A stretch of DNA of 18,215 nucleotides from Flavobacteriales bacterium UBA7690 (GTDB lineage Bacteria > Bacteroidota > Bacteroidia > Flavobacteriales_F > PHOS-HE28): the NCBI GenBank assembly GCA_002482775.1, contig DLGQ01000053.1, positions 13,343-31,557 of the forward strand, given 5' to 3'. Made by a program: the position numbers and the translations under genes. A model generated the notes under the pieces. It worked only from the letters and a program-made list of their open reading frames with translations. It was not told the DNA's origin and did not search any database. Position 1 is the first letter of the stretch. The number at the start of each line of letters is the position of its first letter. Shown one piece after another: positions 6,713 through 12,874 of the stretch.

Positions 6713-8092
6713 TCACAGCATCCCGCTCACCTTGTTCCGCTTCACGAACTTCCCGTACCCCTTCTTGATGCGCACTTCGCCGTTGTGTACCGCCACCTGG
6801 CCGCGGAGAATGGTGGTCTTCACCTTGCCGGTGAGCTGCATGCCTTCGTAGCCGCTGTAATCCACGTTCATGTGGTGGCTCTTGGCGCTGAGTGTGTGGC
6901 GCTCGTTGGGGTCCAGCAGGATGATGTCCGCGTCACTGCCGATGCCGATGGTGCCTTTGCGCGGGAACATGCCGAAGATCTTCGCCGGATTGGTGGCGGT
7001 GACTTCCACGAACTTGTTCACGCTGATGCGCTTCTTGTTCACGCCTTCGCTAAAGAGCAGTTCCATGCGGTGTTCGATGGCGGGGTGACCGTTCGGGATC
7101 TTCGAGAAATCGGCCGAGCCCATGGCTTTCTGCGCCATCATGAAGGGGCAATGGTCGGTGGCCACCACCTGCAAGCTGCCTTGTTCGATGCCGGCCCAGA
7201 GCTGCGTTTGATCCTTCTTTTCGCGTAGCGGCGGGCTCATCACCCACTTGGCGCCGTCGGCCCGTTCGTAGAGCGAGGCATCGAGCAACAGGTATTGGAT
7301 GCAGGTCTCGGCAAGCACGCGTTGCCCCCGGCGCGCCGCATCGCGCACGGCGTTGAGCGCGCCTTCGCAGGTGAGGTGGACGATATACGCGGGCACGCCG
7401 GTGTAGCTGGCCATGTCGCAGAAACGGTGACTGGCTTCGGCCTCGGTGATCTCGGGCTGACTGAGGTAGTGATACAGTGGTGAGAGCTTGCCTTCGCTGC
7501 GATGTTTCTGCACGAGGTAGTCGATCATGTCGCCGTTGGTGGCGTGTACGATCACCATGCCGCCGTGCTCCTTCACCTCCTGCATGAGGCCCACCATCTG
7601 GCGGTCGTCGATCATGAGCGCACCCTTGTAAGCCATGAAGGTCTTGAAGCTGGTGATGCCTTCCTGCTCGATCATCGTGCGCACTTCCTTCTTCGTGTCG
7701 TCGTTGAAATCGGTGACGGCCATATGGAAGCTGAGGTCGCCGTAGAGGTTACCGTTCATGCGGCCCTGCCAGCTTTCCAGCGCGTGGCGCAAGCTCTTTC
7801 CCTGCGTTTGCAGCACGAAGTCGATGACGGTGGTGGTGCCGCCATGCAGCGCGGCGAGCGTTCCGGTCTCGTAGTTGTCGCTGCTGAAGGTGCCCATGAA
7901 GGGCATGTCCAAATGCACGTGCGGATCGATGCCGCCGGGCAGCACGAACTGGCCTTTGGCGTCGATCACTTCGGCGTCGGGCGCATGCAGATCATGCCCG
8001 ATGGCCTTGACGTGTTCGCCTTCGATGAGGACGTCGGCGCGGTGGAAGTCGGCGGCGGTGACGACGGTTCCGTTCTTGATGAGTAAGCTCAT
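6713..8092 (-). CDS. hydA: Dihydropyrimidinase (D-hydantoinase family)
   Basis: This zinc amidohydrolase opens 5,6-dihydrouracil or dihydrothymine to the N-carbamoyl-beta-amino acid, step two of the pathway. The 459-residue length is typical. The binuclear metal ligands all fall where expected: His58 and His60 in GGIDPHVHLD, the carbamylated Lys150 in ITSFKTFMAYKG, His183 in VIVHATNGD, His239 in YIVHLTCEGAL, and Asp313 in VVATDHCPF. The conserved Tyr155 is present. The C-terminal SDADIILLDPNERHTLSAKSHH segment is also characteristic. Hydantoinase is the alternative name; the neighbouring preTA, nitrilase and aminotransferase genes favour the pyrimidine role. The gene lies downstream of the NCS1 permease. 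The intervening 249 bases hold only repeats, and one of them runs up to its ATG. Confidence 0.95.
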   Translation of the reverse strand: MSLLIKNGTVVTAADFHRADVLIEGEHVKAIGHDLHAPDAEVIDAKGQFVLPGGIDPHVHLDMPFMGTFSSDNYETGTLAALHGGTTTVIDFVLQTQGKSLRHALESWQGRMNGNLYGDLSFHMAVTDFNDDTKKEVRTMIEQEGITSFKTFMAYKGALMIDDRQMVGLMQEVKEHGGMVIVHATNGDMIDYLVQKHRSEGKLSPLYHYLSQPEITEAEASHRFCDMASYTGVPAYIVHLTCEGALNAVRDAARRGQRVLAETCIQYLLLDASLYERADGAKWVMSPPLREKKDQTQLWAGIEQGSLQVVATDHCPFMMAQKAMGSADFSKIPNGHPAIEHRMELLFSEGVNKKRISVNKFVEVTATNPAKIFGMFPRKGTIGIGSDADIILLDPNERHTLSAKSHHMNVDYSGYEGMQLTGKVKTTILRGQVAVHNGEVRIKKGYGKFVKRNKVSGML

Positions 8093-8192
8093 GATTAGCT
8101 GATGTGAATGATTAGCTGATTAGCTGATTTCTGACTTCGTCATCCCAGGCATTTCCATCAGCTAATCGCCACATCAGCTAATTAGCTAATCG
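8093..8192. repeat. Inverted-repeat element built on ATTAGCTGAT
   Basis: The left arm has ATTAGCTGATGTG (8094-8106) and GATTAGCTGAT (8110-8120), with a further TAGCTGAT at 8121-8128. The right arm has the complements ATCAGCTAATC (8157-8167) and CACATCAGCTAAT (8170-8182). The two arms form an imperfect inverted repeat of about 26 bp around a loop of roughly 30 bases. It directly abuts the dihydropyrimidinase start codon. No coding capacity is present. A shorter relative is at 10014-10049. Confidence 0.75.
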
Positions 8193-8214
8193 AACTGCGG
8201 TTCCAAGATAATGA

Positions 8215-8354
8215 GGGCGTGCCCCTCCCCCGGCTCCCAGGCCGGGGCTCGGGTCGGGCTATCCGCTATACTCCTCGCAGGGGCGATGCATGCTTTTCCT
8301 TCGGGCGAAGCATGCATCGCCCCTGCTGCGGGGTGCCGCTCCTATCCCTCACGC
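8215..8354 (-). repeat. Modular hairpin repeat element, copy C
   Basis: Read on the - strand: opening GCGTGAGGGATAGGAGCGG, a long hairpin, a core containing CGGATAGCCCGACCCGAG, a second GC-rich hairpin (CCCCGGC with GCCGGGG), and closing GGGGCACGCCC. The permease stop codon (8342-8344) lies inside the opening box, so the last codons of that gene are part of the repeat. Confidence 0.7.
8277..8326 (-). other. 19-bp perfect hairpin
   Basis: The arms GCAGGGGCGATGCATGCTT (8277-8295) and its exact complement (8308-8326) enclose a 12-base loop. It lies inside copy C, downstream of the permease stop. There is no T-tract on either side, so a simple intrinsic terminator is not supported. It could stabilise or process the message between the permease and dihydropyrimidinase genes. 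Confidence 0.7.
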
Positions 8355-10009
8355 AGCATACGTTCACGCTTTAACACCCAATACACAGCGAACGCCACAC
8401 CCGTTCCACTGAACCACGAGAGCGTGTAGAGGAACTCCAACGGCTTTACCCAATACCCGATGATGGCCACGAAGACACCTGCCACCAAAGCCACGATGGC
8501 TGCGCTGTTCACCCCCGCGTGCGGGCCATCCACCTTATACAGATCGGCGATAACCAGCGTGCGCTTGCGGATGATGAAATAGTCGCACAACAGGATGCCG
8601 AGCACCGGACCGAGCAAGCCGCTGATGAAGATGAGGATGCCGCTGATCTCATTCATAAGCCACCACGGGCAGATGACGATGCCGACAAGCCCCGCGATCA
8701 CCCCGCCCACACGGAAGCTGATCTTCTTCGGAAAGAGGTTGCTGAAGGCATTCGCCGGTGCGATCACGTTGGCAGCGATGTTCGTGCTCAACGTGGCGAT
8801 GAGCATCGCGATCTGCGCGAAGATCACCACGCCCGGGCTCTTGAACTTGTCCACGAGCGATACCGGATCCCAGGGCGCATCCTCGGCGATCAACACATCC
8901 TTGAAGGCGACCACGGCCGCGCTGGTGACGAAGATGCCCACGAACGAATAGAAGAGCATCGTGCCCGGCAGACCGATGAACTGGCCTGCTAACTGGTCCT
9001 TCTGGCTCTTCGCGTGACGGGTGATGTCGGAAATGCTGATGGACATGGTGGCCCAGAAACCGACCATGGCGGTGAACCACATCAGGTATTGCCAGAAGCC
9101 GACATCGCTTGCACCAGCAATGTCGGCCTTGAACTCAAGCTTGGCCGACTCATGCCCTTCCGCATCCTTGAACTGGACTTGCACGTGCGCATCCATGCCG
9201 ATGTTCACCGTGGTCATCGCCGCAGAGATCGCCGTCCACTCTCCGGGCCTGCTTTCGCGTTGCCGCGGATAGCTCAACCGGTAATGCGTGGCCTTCGGCG
9301 TTCCATCCGTGGTCAAGAGCGGTGAAAGTTGCAGCGTGCGGCCGGGCGCATCGGCATAAGGCAACTGCGTGATCGTGCCTTGCTGCAATTGCTTCCCTTG
9401 TTCCAGCGCGTTCGCGAAACCACCCGCGCTATTCGCGCCCCAAACGATCAATACTATCCCAATCAGGATCAATATCGGCGCGCTCCAATCCTCCAGCCAG
9501 CGGATGCTCTCGGTACCCTTCCAGATGAACCAGATGTTGATGAGCCAGAACACCGCGAAGCAGATGAACTTGCCGATGCTCAGTGCTACTTCCCCTTCCT
9601 GACCGGTCGCAGCGTTCCAGATGGAATAGATCGCCAAGCCACCGATCCACGTTTGCACCCCGAACCAGCCACAGGCCACGATGGCACGCAGCAAACTCGC
9701 GATGTGGATGCCTTGCGTCCCGAAAGCCGCTCGCCCTTGCACCGGGAACGGGATGCCATACTTCACGCCCGCATGGCCATTGAGCACCATGGGGATGGTG
9801 ATCACGAGGTTGGCCAAGCCGATGATCGCCAATGCCGCCTGCCAACTGAGGCCTGCACGCATCATGTAAGAAGCCAGCAGATAGGTAGGGATGCATACCG
9901 CCATGCCCACCCACAGCGCGGCGAGGTTCCACTTGGTCCACGTGCGTTGCTCGGGCGGGATGGGCGCGAGGTCCGGGCTGTAGAGCGGGGAACGGGTGAT
10001 GTCTTCCAT
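8342..10009 (-). CDS. NCS1-family nucleobase permease with an extra loop domain
   Basis: This inner-membrane, cation-coupled importer is probably for uracil or thymine (hydantoin or allantoin are alternatives within the family). It resembles Mhp1-type proteins: TKWNLAALWVGMAV at the start, substrate-site stretch GWFGVQTWIGG (residues 114-124, with Trp115 and Gln119), TAMVGFWATMSISISDITRHAKSQKDQ (313-339), and STNIAANVIAPANAF (408-422, Asn410). About twelve hydrophobic helices are apparent. The length of 555 residues is well above the usual 430-500. The excess is an insertion at residues about 206-302, placed just after helix LILIGIVLIVWG, probably on the outer face. It is hydrophilic and beta-rich in appearance. 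The gene follows the aminotransferase gene after a 38-base gap filled by a palindrome. Its stop codon is inside a hairpin repeat. Confidence 0.9.
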   Translation of the reverse strand: MEDITRSPLYSPDLAPIPPEQRTWTKWNLAALWVGMAVCIPTYLLASYMMRAGLSWQAALAIIGLANLVITIPMVLNGHAGVKYGIPFPVQGRAAFGTQGIHIASLLRAIVACGWFGVQTWIGGLAIYSIWNAATGQEGEVALSIGKFICFAVFWLINIWFIWKGTESIRWLEDWSAPILILIGIVLIVWGANSAGGFANALEQGKQLQQGTITQLPYADAPGRTLQLSPLLTTDGTPKATHYRLSYPRQRESRPGEWTAISAAMTTVNIGMDAHVQVQFKDAEGHESAKLEFKADIAGASDVGFWQYLMWFTAMVGFWATMSISISDITRHAKSQKDQLAGQFIGLPGTMLFYSFVGIFVTSAAVVAFKDVLIAEDAPWDPVSLVDKFKSPGVVIFAQIAMLIATLSTNIAANVIAPANAFSNLFPKKISFRVGGVIAGLVGIVICPWWLMNEISGILIFISGLLGPVLGILLCDYFIIRKRTLVIADLYKVDGPHAGVNSAAIVALVAGVFVAIIGYWVKPLEFLYTLSWFSGTGVAFAVYWVLKRERMLREG

Positions 10010-10013
10010 CAGC

Positions 10014-10049
10014 GATCAGCTAATTGGATGATCAGCTCATTAGCTGATC
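10014..10049. repeat. Palindrome ATTAGCTGATC at the aminotransferase/permease junction
   Basis: GATCAGCTAAT (10014-10024) and its exact complement ATTAGCTGATC (10039-10049) flank 14 bases that include another ATCAGCT. The aminotransferase TGA stop (10048-10050) is part of one arm, and the permease ATG starts a few bases after the other. It is the same motif as the element at 8093-8192. Confidence 0.7.
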
Positions 10050-11400
10050 AAACACACGCCTCATCCGCAATACTCACCGCCTTGCTGATGATCTCCATCC
10101 CCTCATCGATCCCCGCCTTGTCGATGCACAACGGCGGCGCCACGAAGATCCAGTTCCAACGCACGAAGGTGAACATGCCCAGTTCGTTGATCTTGGCGGC
10201 CACCTTGTTCATCACGGCCATCTCCTCGGGCTTCGCGTTCCACGGCGCCATCGGCTCCTTGGTGGCGCGGTTCTTCACCAGTTCGATGCAACCCAGCAGG
10301 CCGGTGTTGCGGAAGTCGCCGATGCTCGGGTGCTTGGCTGCGAGCTTCGCCACGCTCTCGTCAACGTAGCGGCCCATGTTGGCGGCGTTGGCCACGAGAT
10401 CCTCTTCCTTGTAGATGTCGATGACCGCGTTCGCGGCGGCGCAGGCCACGGCGTGCGCGCTGTAGGTGAGGCCGATGGGCAGCGGCTTGTCGTCGAAGTG
10501 TTTGATGATCTCCTCGCGCACGATGAGGCCGCCCAGCGGGATGTAGCCGCTGGTGATGCCCTTCGCCATGCACAGGATGTCCGGCACCACGCCATGGTGG
10601 TCGATGCCGAACCATTTGCCGGTGCGCCCGAAGCCGCTCATCACCTCATCGCAGATGGTGAGGATGCCGTAGCGGTCGGCGATGGCCTTCACGCCTTTCC
10701 AATAGCCCGGTGGGTACTTGATGCAGCCGCTGCTGCCGCTCTCCCCTTCCAGCATGATCGCCGCGATGTACTGCGGGCCTTCGTACTTCACCACGCGCTC
10801 CAGGTGCGCCAGCGCGTTCTCGGTGCATTCCTCCGGCGTGGTGCTGTTCCATGGACAGCGGTAGAAGTACGGGTTCTCCACGTGGATGATGTTCGGCACG
10901 CCCTGGCTGTCGTGCGGCAACCCGCGCGGATCGCCACCGGCACTGAGCGCACCATACGTGGCGCCGTGGTAGCTTTGGTACAGCGTGATGATCTTGTGGC
11001 GACCGGTGTACAAACGCGCGAGCTTCATCGCGTGCTCCACCGCCTCGGTGCCGCCGTTGGTGAAGAAAGTGCGGTTGAGCGAACCCGGCGTGATCTCCGC
11101 CAGCGTCTTGCCCAGTTTGCCGCGCGCCTCGGTGATCATGCCCGGATGCACGTAGCTCACCTCGGCCATCTGCTTCGCCACCGCCTCCGCCACTTTCGGA
11201 TGCCCGTGCCCGATGTTCACGTTCATCAGCTGTGAGCTGAAGTCGATGTAGCGCTTGCCACTTCGATCGTGCAGGTAAATGCCCTTGGCGCGCTCGATGT
11301 TCAGTGGCGCCAGACCGCTTTGCTTGCTCCAGCTGAAGATGGTGTGCTCGAGGTTGTCCTTGAGGATCTCGGCAGGGTTGGTCGATGTAAGCGTGCTCAC
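10048..11400 (-). CDS. Class III omega-aminotransferase, probable beta-alanine transaminase
   Basis: This PLP enzyme should move the amino group of beta-alanine (or beta-aminoisobutyrate) to pyruvate or 2-oxoglutarate, giving malonate (or methylmalonate) semialdehyde. The protein has 450 residues from the GTG at 11400. Visible motifs are TFFTNGGTEAVEHAMKLAR (cofactor phosphate and substrate region), YHGATYGALSAGG, the PLP-ring Asp251 in TICDEVMSGFGRTG, and the Schiff-base Lys280 in ILCMAKGITSGYIPLGG. There is no ATG upstream of the homologous region. A longer frame to 11511 also begins with GTG but is encoded by hairpin repeat D, so the GTG at 11400 (VSTLTSTNPAEIL) is chosen with moderate certainty. 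Class III transaminases vary in substrate; the pathway context supports beta-alanine. Confidence 0.9.
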   Translation of the reverse strand: MSTLTSTNPAEILKDNLEHTIFSWSKQSGLAPLNIERAKGIYLHDRSGKRYIDFSSQLMNVNIGHGHPKVAEAVAKQMAEVSYVHPGMITEARGKLGKTLAEITPGSLNRTFFTNGGTEAVEHAMKLARLYTGRHKIITLYQSYHGATYGALSAGGDPRGLPHDSQGVPNIIHVENPYFYRCPWNSTTPEECTENALAHLERVVKYEGPQYIAAIMLEGESGSSGCIKYPPGYWKGVKAIADRYGILTICDEVMSGFGRTGKWFGIDHHGVVPDILCMAKGITSGYIPLGGLIVREEIIKHFDDKPLPIGLTYSAHAVACAAANAVIDIYKEEDLVANAANMGRYVDESVAKLAAKHPSIGDFRNTGLLGCIELVKNRATKEPMAPWNAKPEEMAVMNKVAAKINELGMFTFVRWNWIFVAPPLCIDKAGIDEGMEIISKAVSIADEACV

Positions 11401-11447
11401 TGGTCGTGGTGTTGAACGGACAAGGTAAGAGGCTGGTTGAATTGTTT

Positions 11448-11542
11448 GGGCGTTCCGGCTCGAAGACTCGCCGTCGGGCCATTCGTTGCAAGTCCTCGCG
11501 TGGATTACCACGCTCCGGGCTTTCCACTACTGTCCCTAACGC
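11448..11542 (-). repeat. Modular hairpin repeat element, copy D
   Basis: On the - strand: opening GCGTTAGGGACAGTAGTGG, AAAGCCCGGA, hairpin GCGTGG-TAAT-CCACGC (11498-11513), GAGGACTTGCAACG, GCCCGACGGCGAG and closing CGAGCCGGAACGCCC. The stop codon of the upstream membrane-protein gene (11536-11538) is inside the opening box. Compared with copy B the hairpin has a T-A pair where B has C-G, a compensatory change. Confidence 0.7.
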
Positions 11543-12270
11543 GACCCCGGTGGAAAGATGTAAGCATCGGACCATATCTCAGGCTTGTCCGGATCCGAGC
11601 CATTGATCGAATAGCTGCTGTAGAAGTACTGAAGCAGCGTAATTCTCATCGAGTCCGGTGAATCGAAATGCGTCAACCAAATGTTGCCCTTCGGGCGAGT
11701 GAGCATCCATTCCTCTCCGCTTCTCGACCCGACGCGGTAGTCGTTGAAATACAAATGCTCCTTTTCAGATATCGCCGACACAAAAAGGAATGCGAATAGC
11801 TGTTTGAGGTCCTTCGAGTAGAAGATCGTATCAACGCGAACATCGTAAACAGTATCGACCCTGTGTTGCTTCGACCACACCGCAAAGCCAGCGCTCATGA
11901 AATCTTCGGATATCGCCTCCTTGTCATCGGCGTATTTCTCTTGTGTCACCGGCAGTGTGCCAGGAGGCGGGATCGGCGCTGGGCGTTGCTCGTACCAAGC
12001 ATTCAGCAACCACAATGGCGCGACAGACGAAACAAGGAAAACTGGGAGAAGCAAGCTTCGCACTTCTCTGAAACCACCAGCGAAGAGTAACATGAACAGA
12101 AGCGATTCGGCCCATGCAAAAAGAGCAAAGAGACCGAGCGCATAGAGCGGAAAGAAGAGCAAGCCGATAGATGAACTCTCGTCCAACTGGAATGCCGAAT
12201 AGACAAGGAACCCCACCACGGACACTGCTGTGAGTGCATAACAGCCGAGGATGATCTCCTTCTTGGACAT
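11536..12270 (-). CDS. Membrane-anchored protein of unknown function
   Basis: I do not recognise this 244-residue protein. The N-terminal third has three hydrophobic segments: about residues 5-25 (IILGCYALTAVSVVGFLVYSA), a long double stretch at about 36-66 (GLLFFPLYALGLFALFAW followed by LLFMLLFAGGF), and about 72-92 (LLLPVFLVSSVAPLWLLNAW). A proline-rich linker (PAPIPPPGTLP) follows. The hydrophilic C-terminal domain of about 140 residues has many aromatic and acidic residues. No known motif is evident. The frame can be extended three codons to a GTG, but the ATG at 12270 is preferred. It starts 13 bases after the toxin gene and may share its transcript. Its TAG stop sits in the opening box of repeat copy D. 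It has no evident connection to pyrimidine breakdown. Confidence 0.75.
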   Translation of the reverse strand: MSKKEIILGCYALTAVSVVGFLVYSAFQLDESSSIGLLFFPLYALGLFALFAWAESLLFMLLFAGGFREVRSLLLPVFLVSSVAPLWLLNAWYEQRPAPIPPPGTLPVTQEKYADDKEAISEDFMSAGFAVWSKQHRVDTVYDVRVDTIFYSKDLKQLFAFLFVSAISEKEHLYFNDYRVGSRSGEEWMLTRPKGNIWLTHFDSPDSMRITLLQYFYSSYSINGSDPDKPEIWSDAYIFPPGSR

Positions 12271-12283
12271 CGAGATCACAAAC

Positions 12284-12583
12284 CTACCCCTTCATCTTCC
12301 CCGGATCCTGCCGCGCATCGAAGATGTCGGTGACGTAGATCGTTCGGCCTTCAATGCGATAGACCACCTTGAACTTGCCGACCACCAATCTCCGGTGGCC
12401 TTCACCTTTGTATTCGAGCCAAGGCTCGTATTGACCGAGTCGTAGGGTCGCCTTCAAGTCGTCGATGCTGTCCCAGAGCTTCTTATCCCAGCGCTCCAGT
12501 TCACGATCGGTCATGTGCCCGGCCAGAAAGTGCAACGCCTGCTCGTAGCTCTCCCATGCGGGCTGGGTGATAATAACCTTCAA
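12284..12583 (-). CDS. RelE/ParE-family toxin
   Basis: This 99-residue protein is the toxin half of a type II toxin-antitoxin pair. The fold markers are the N-terminal strand MKVIITQPAWESYEQALHFL, a central helix pair with RELERWDKKLWDSIDDL, and the typical C-terminal strands HRRLVVGKFKVVYRIEGRTIYV followed by DIFDARQDPGKM. RelE members cleave ribosome-bound mRNA and ParE members poison gyrase; the sequence alone does not tell which. The start codon is TTG, overlapping the antitoxin stop as TTGA, so translation is probably coupled and weak, which is common for toxins. The pair is inserted between mmsA and the rest of the catabolic genes on the same strand. Confidence 0.85.
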   Translation of the reverse strand: MKVIITQPAWESYEQALHFLAGHMTDRELERWDKKLWDSIDDLKATLRLGQYEPWLEYKGEGHRRLVVGKFKVVYRIEGRTIYVTDIFDARQDPGKMKG

Positions 12584-12840
12584 GCACGCTTGGCTTTGGA
12601 GCGCGAGGCGGCGATCCCCTGAAGCACACGCTTGGAACGTTTGCGCGCTTCGGCAATGGTTATCACATCACCGTTCTTGATCGCTTCCTCGGACCGTATT
12701 GCCATCTCTGTCATACGTCGACGAAGCGCATCCTCCTTGGTGTCGTCCCGCAACAGGATCTCGATCGTGGTCAGCACGGTCTTGTCCTCTTCACGCTGAA
12801 TGCGCTTTACCAACTTGTTCCGGAGGGCGGTTGTGGTCAT
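12580..12840 (-). CDS. Antitoxin of the RelE/ParE pair
   Basis: This small, charged, apparently all-helical protein (86 residues) directly precedes the toxin with a 4-base overlap, the usual antitoxin-first order. The C-terminal part, MAIRSEEAIKNGDVITIAEARKRS, resembles the toxin-wrapping helices of Bacteroidota antitoxins in which a residue pattern of the form EGxVxTxxEA recurs. No clear DNA-binding domain is seen in the N-terminal half (TTTALRNKLVKRIQREEDK), so autoregulation is uncertain. A TTG seven codons upstream is in frame, but the ATG is preferred. The gene begins 34 bases after the end of mmsA. The identification depends mainly on position next to the toxin. Confidence 0.78.
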   Translation of the reverse strand: MTTTALRNKLVKRIQREEDKTVLTTIEILLRDDTKEDALRRRMTEMAIRSEEAIKNGDVITIAEARKRSKRVLQGIAASRSKAKRA

Positions 12841-12874
12841 GGCAGTTGAAAGTTGATGCAAGTTACGGCGGCCC

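Noticed and set aside
9241..9290. Peptide YPRQRESRPGEW within the permease insert, reminiscent of peptides encoded by dispersed repeats that fall inside genes
   Set aside because: The DNA here does not match the repeat families of this window, and the match is too short to claim a repeat insertion.
9329..10369. Open frame of 346 codons on the + strand opposite the permease and aminotransferase
   Set aside because: It spans two genuine genes in the opposite direction and the translated product is low-complexity and Arg-rich; it is a codon-bias artefact.
10330..11235. Open frame of 301 codons on the + strand opposite the aminotransferase
   Set aside because: It is antisense to conserved PLP-enzyme motifs, and its product is His/Ala/Val/Arg-rich with no domain.
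11401..11511. N-terminal extension of the aminotransferase from a GTG at 11511
   Set aside because: Much of the extension is encoded by hairpin repeat D, and it lies upstream of the region that resembles the family start.
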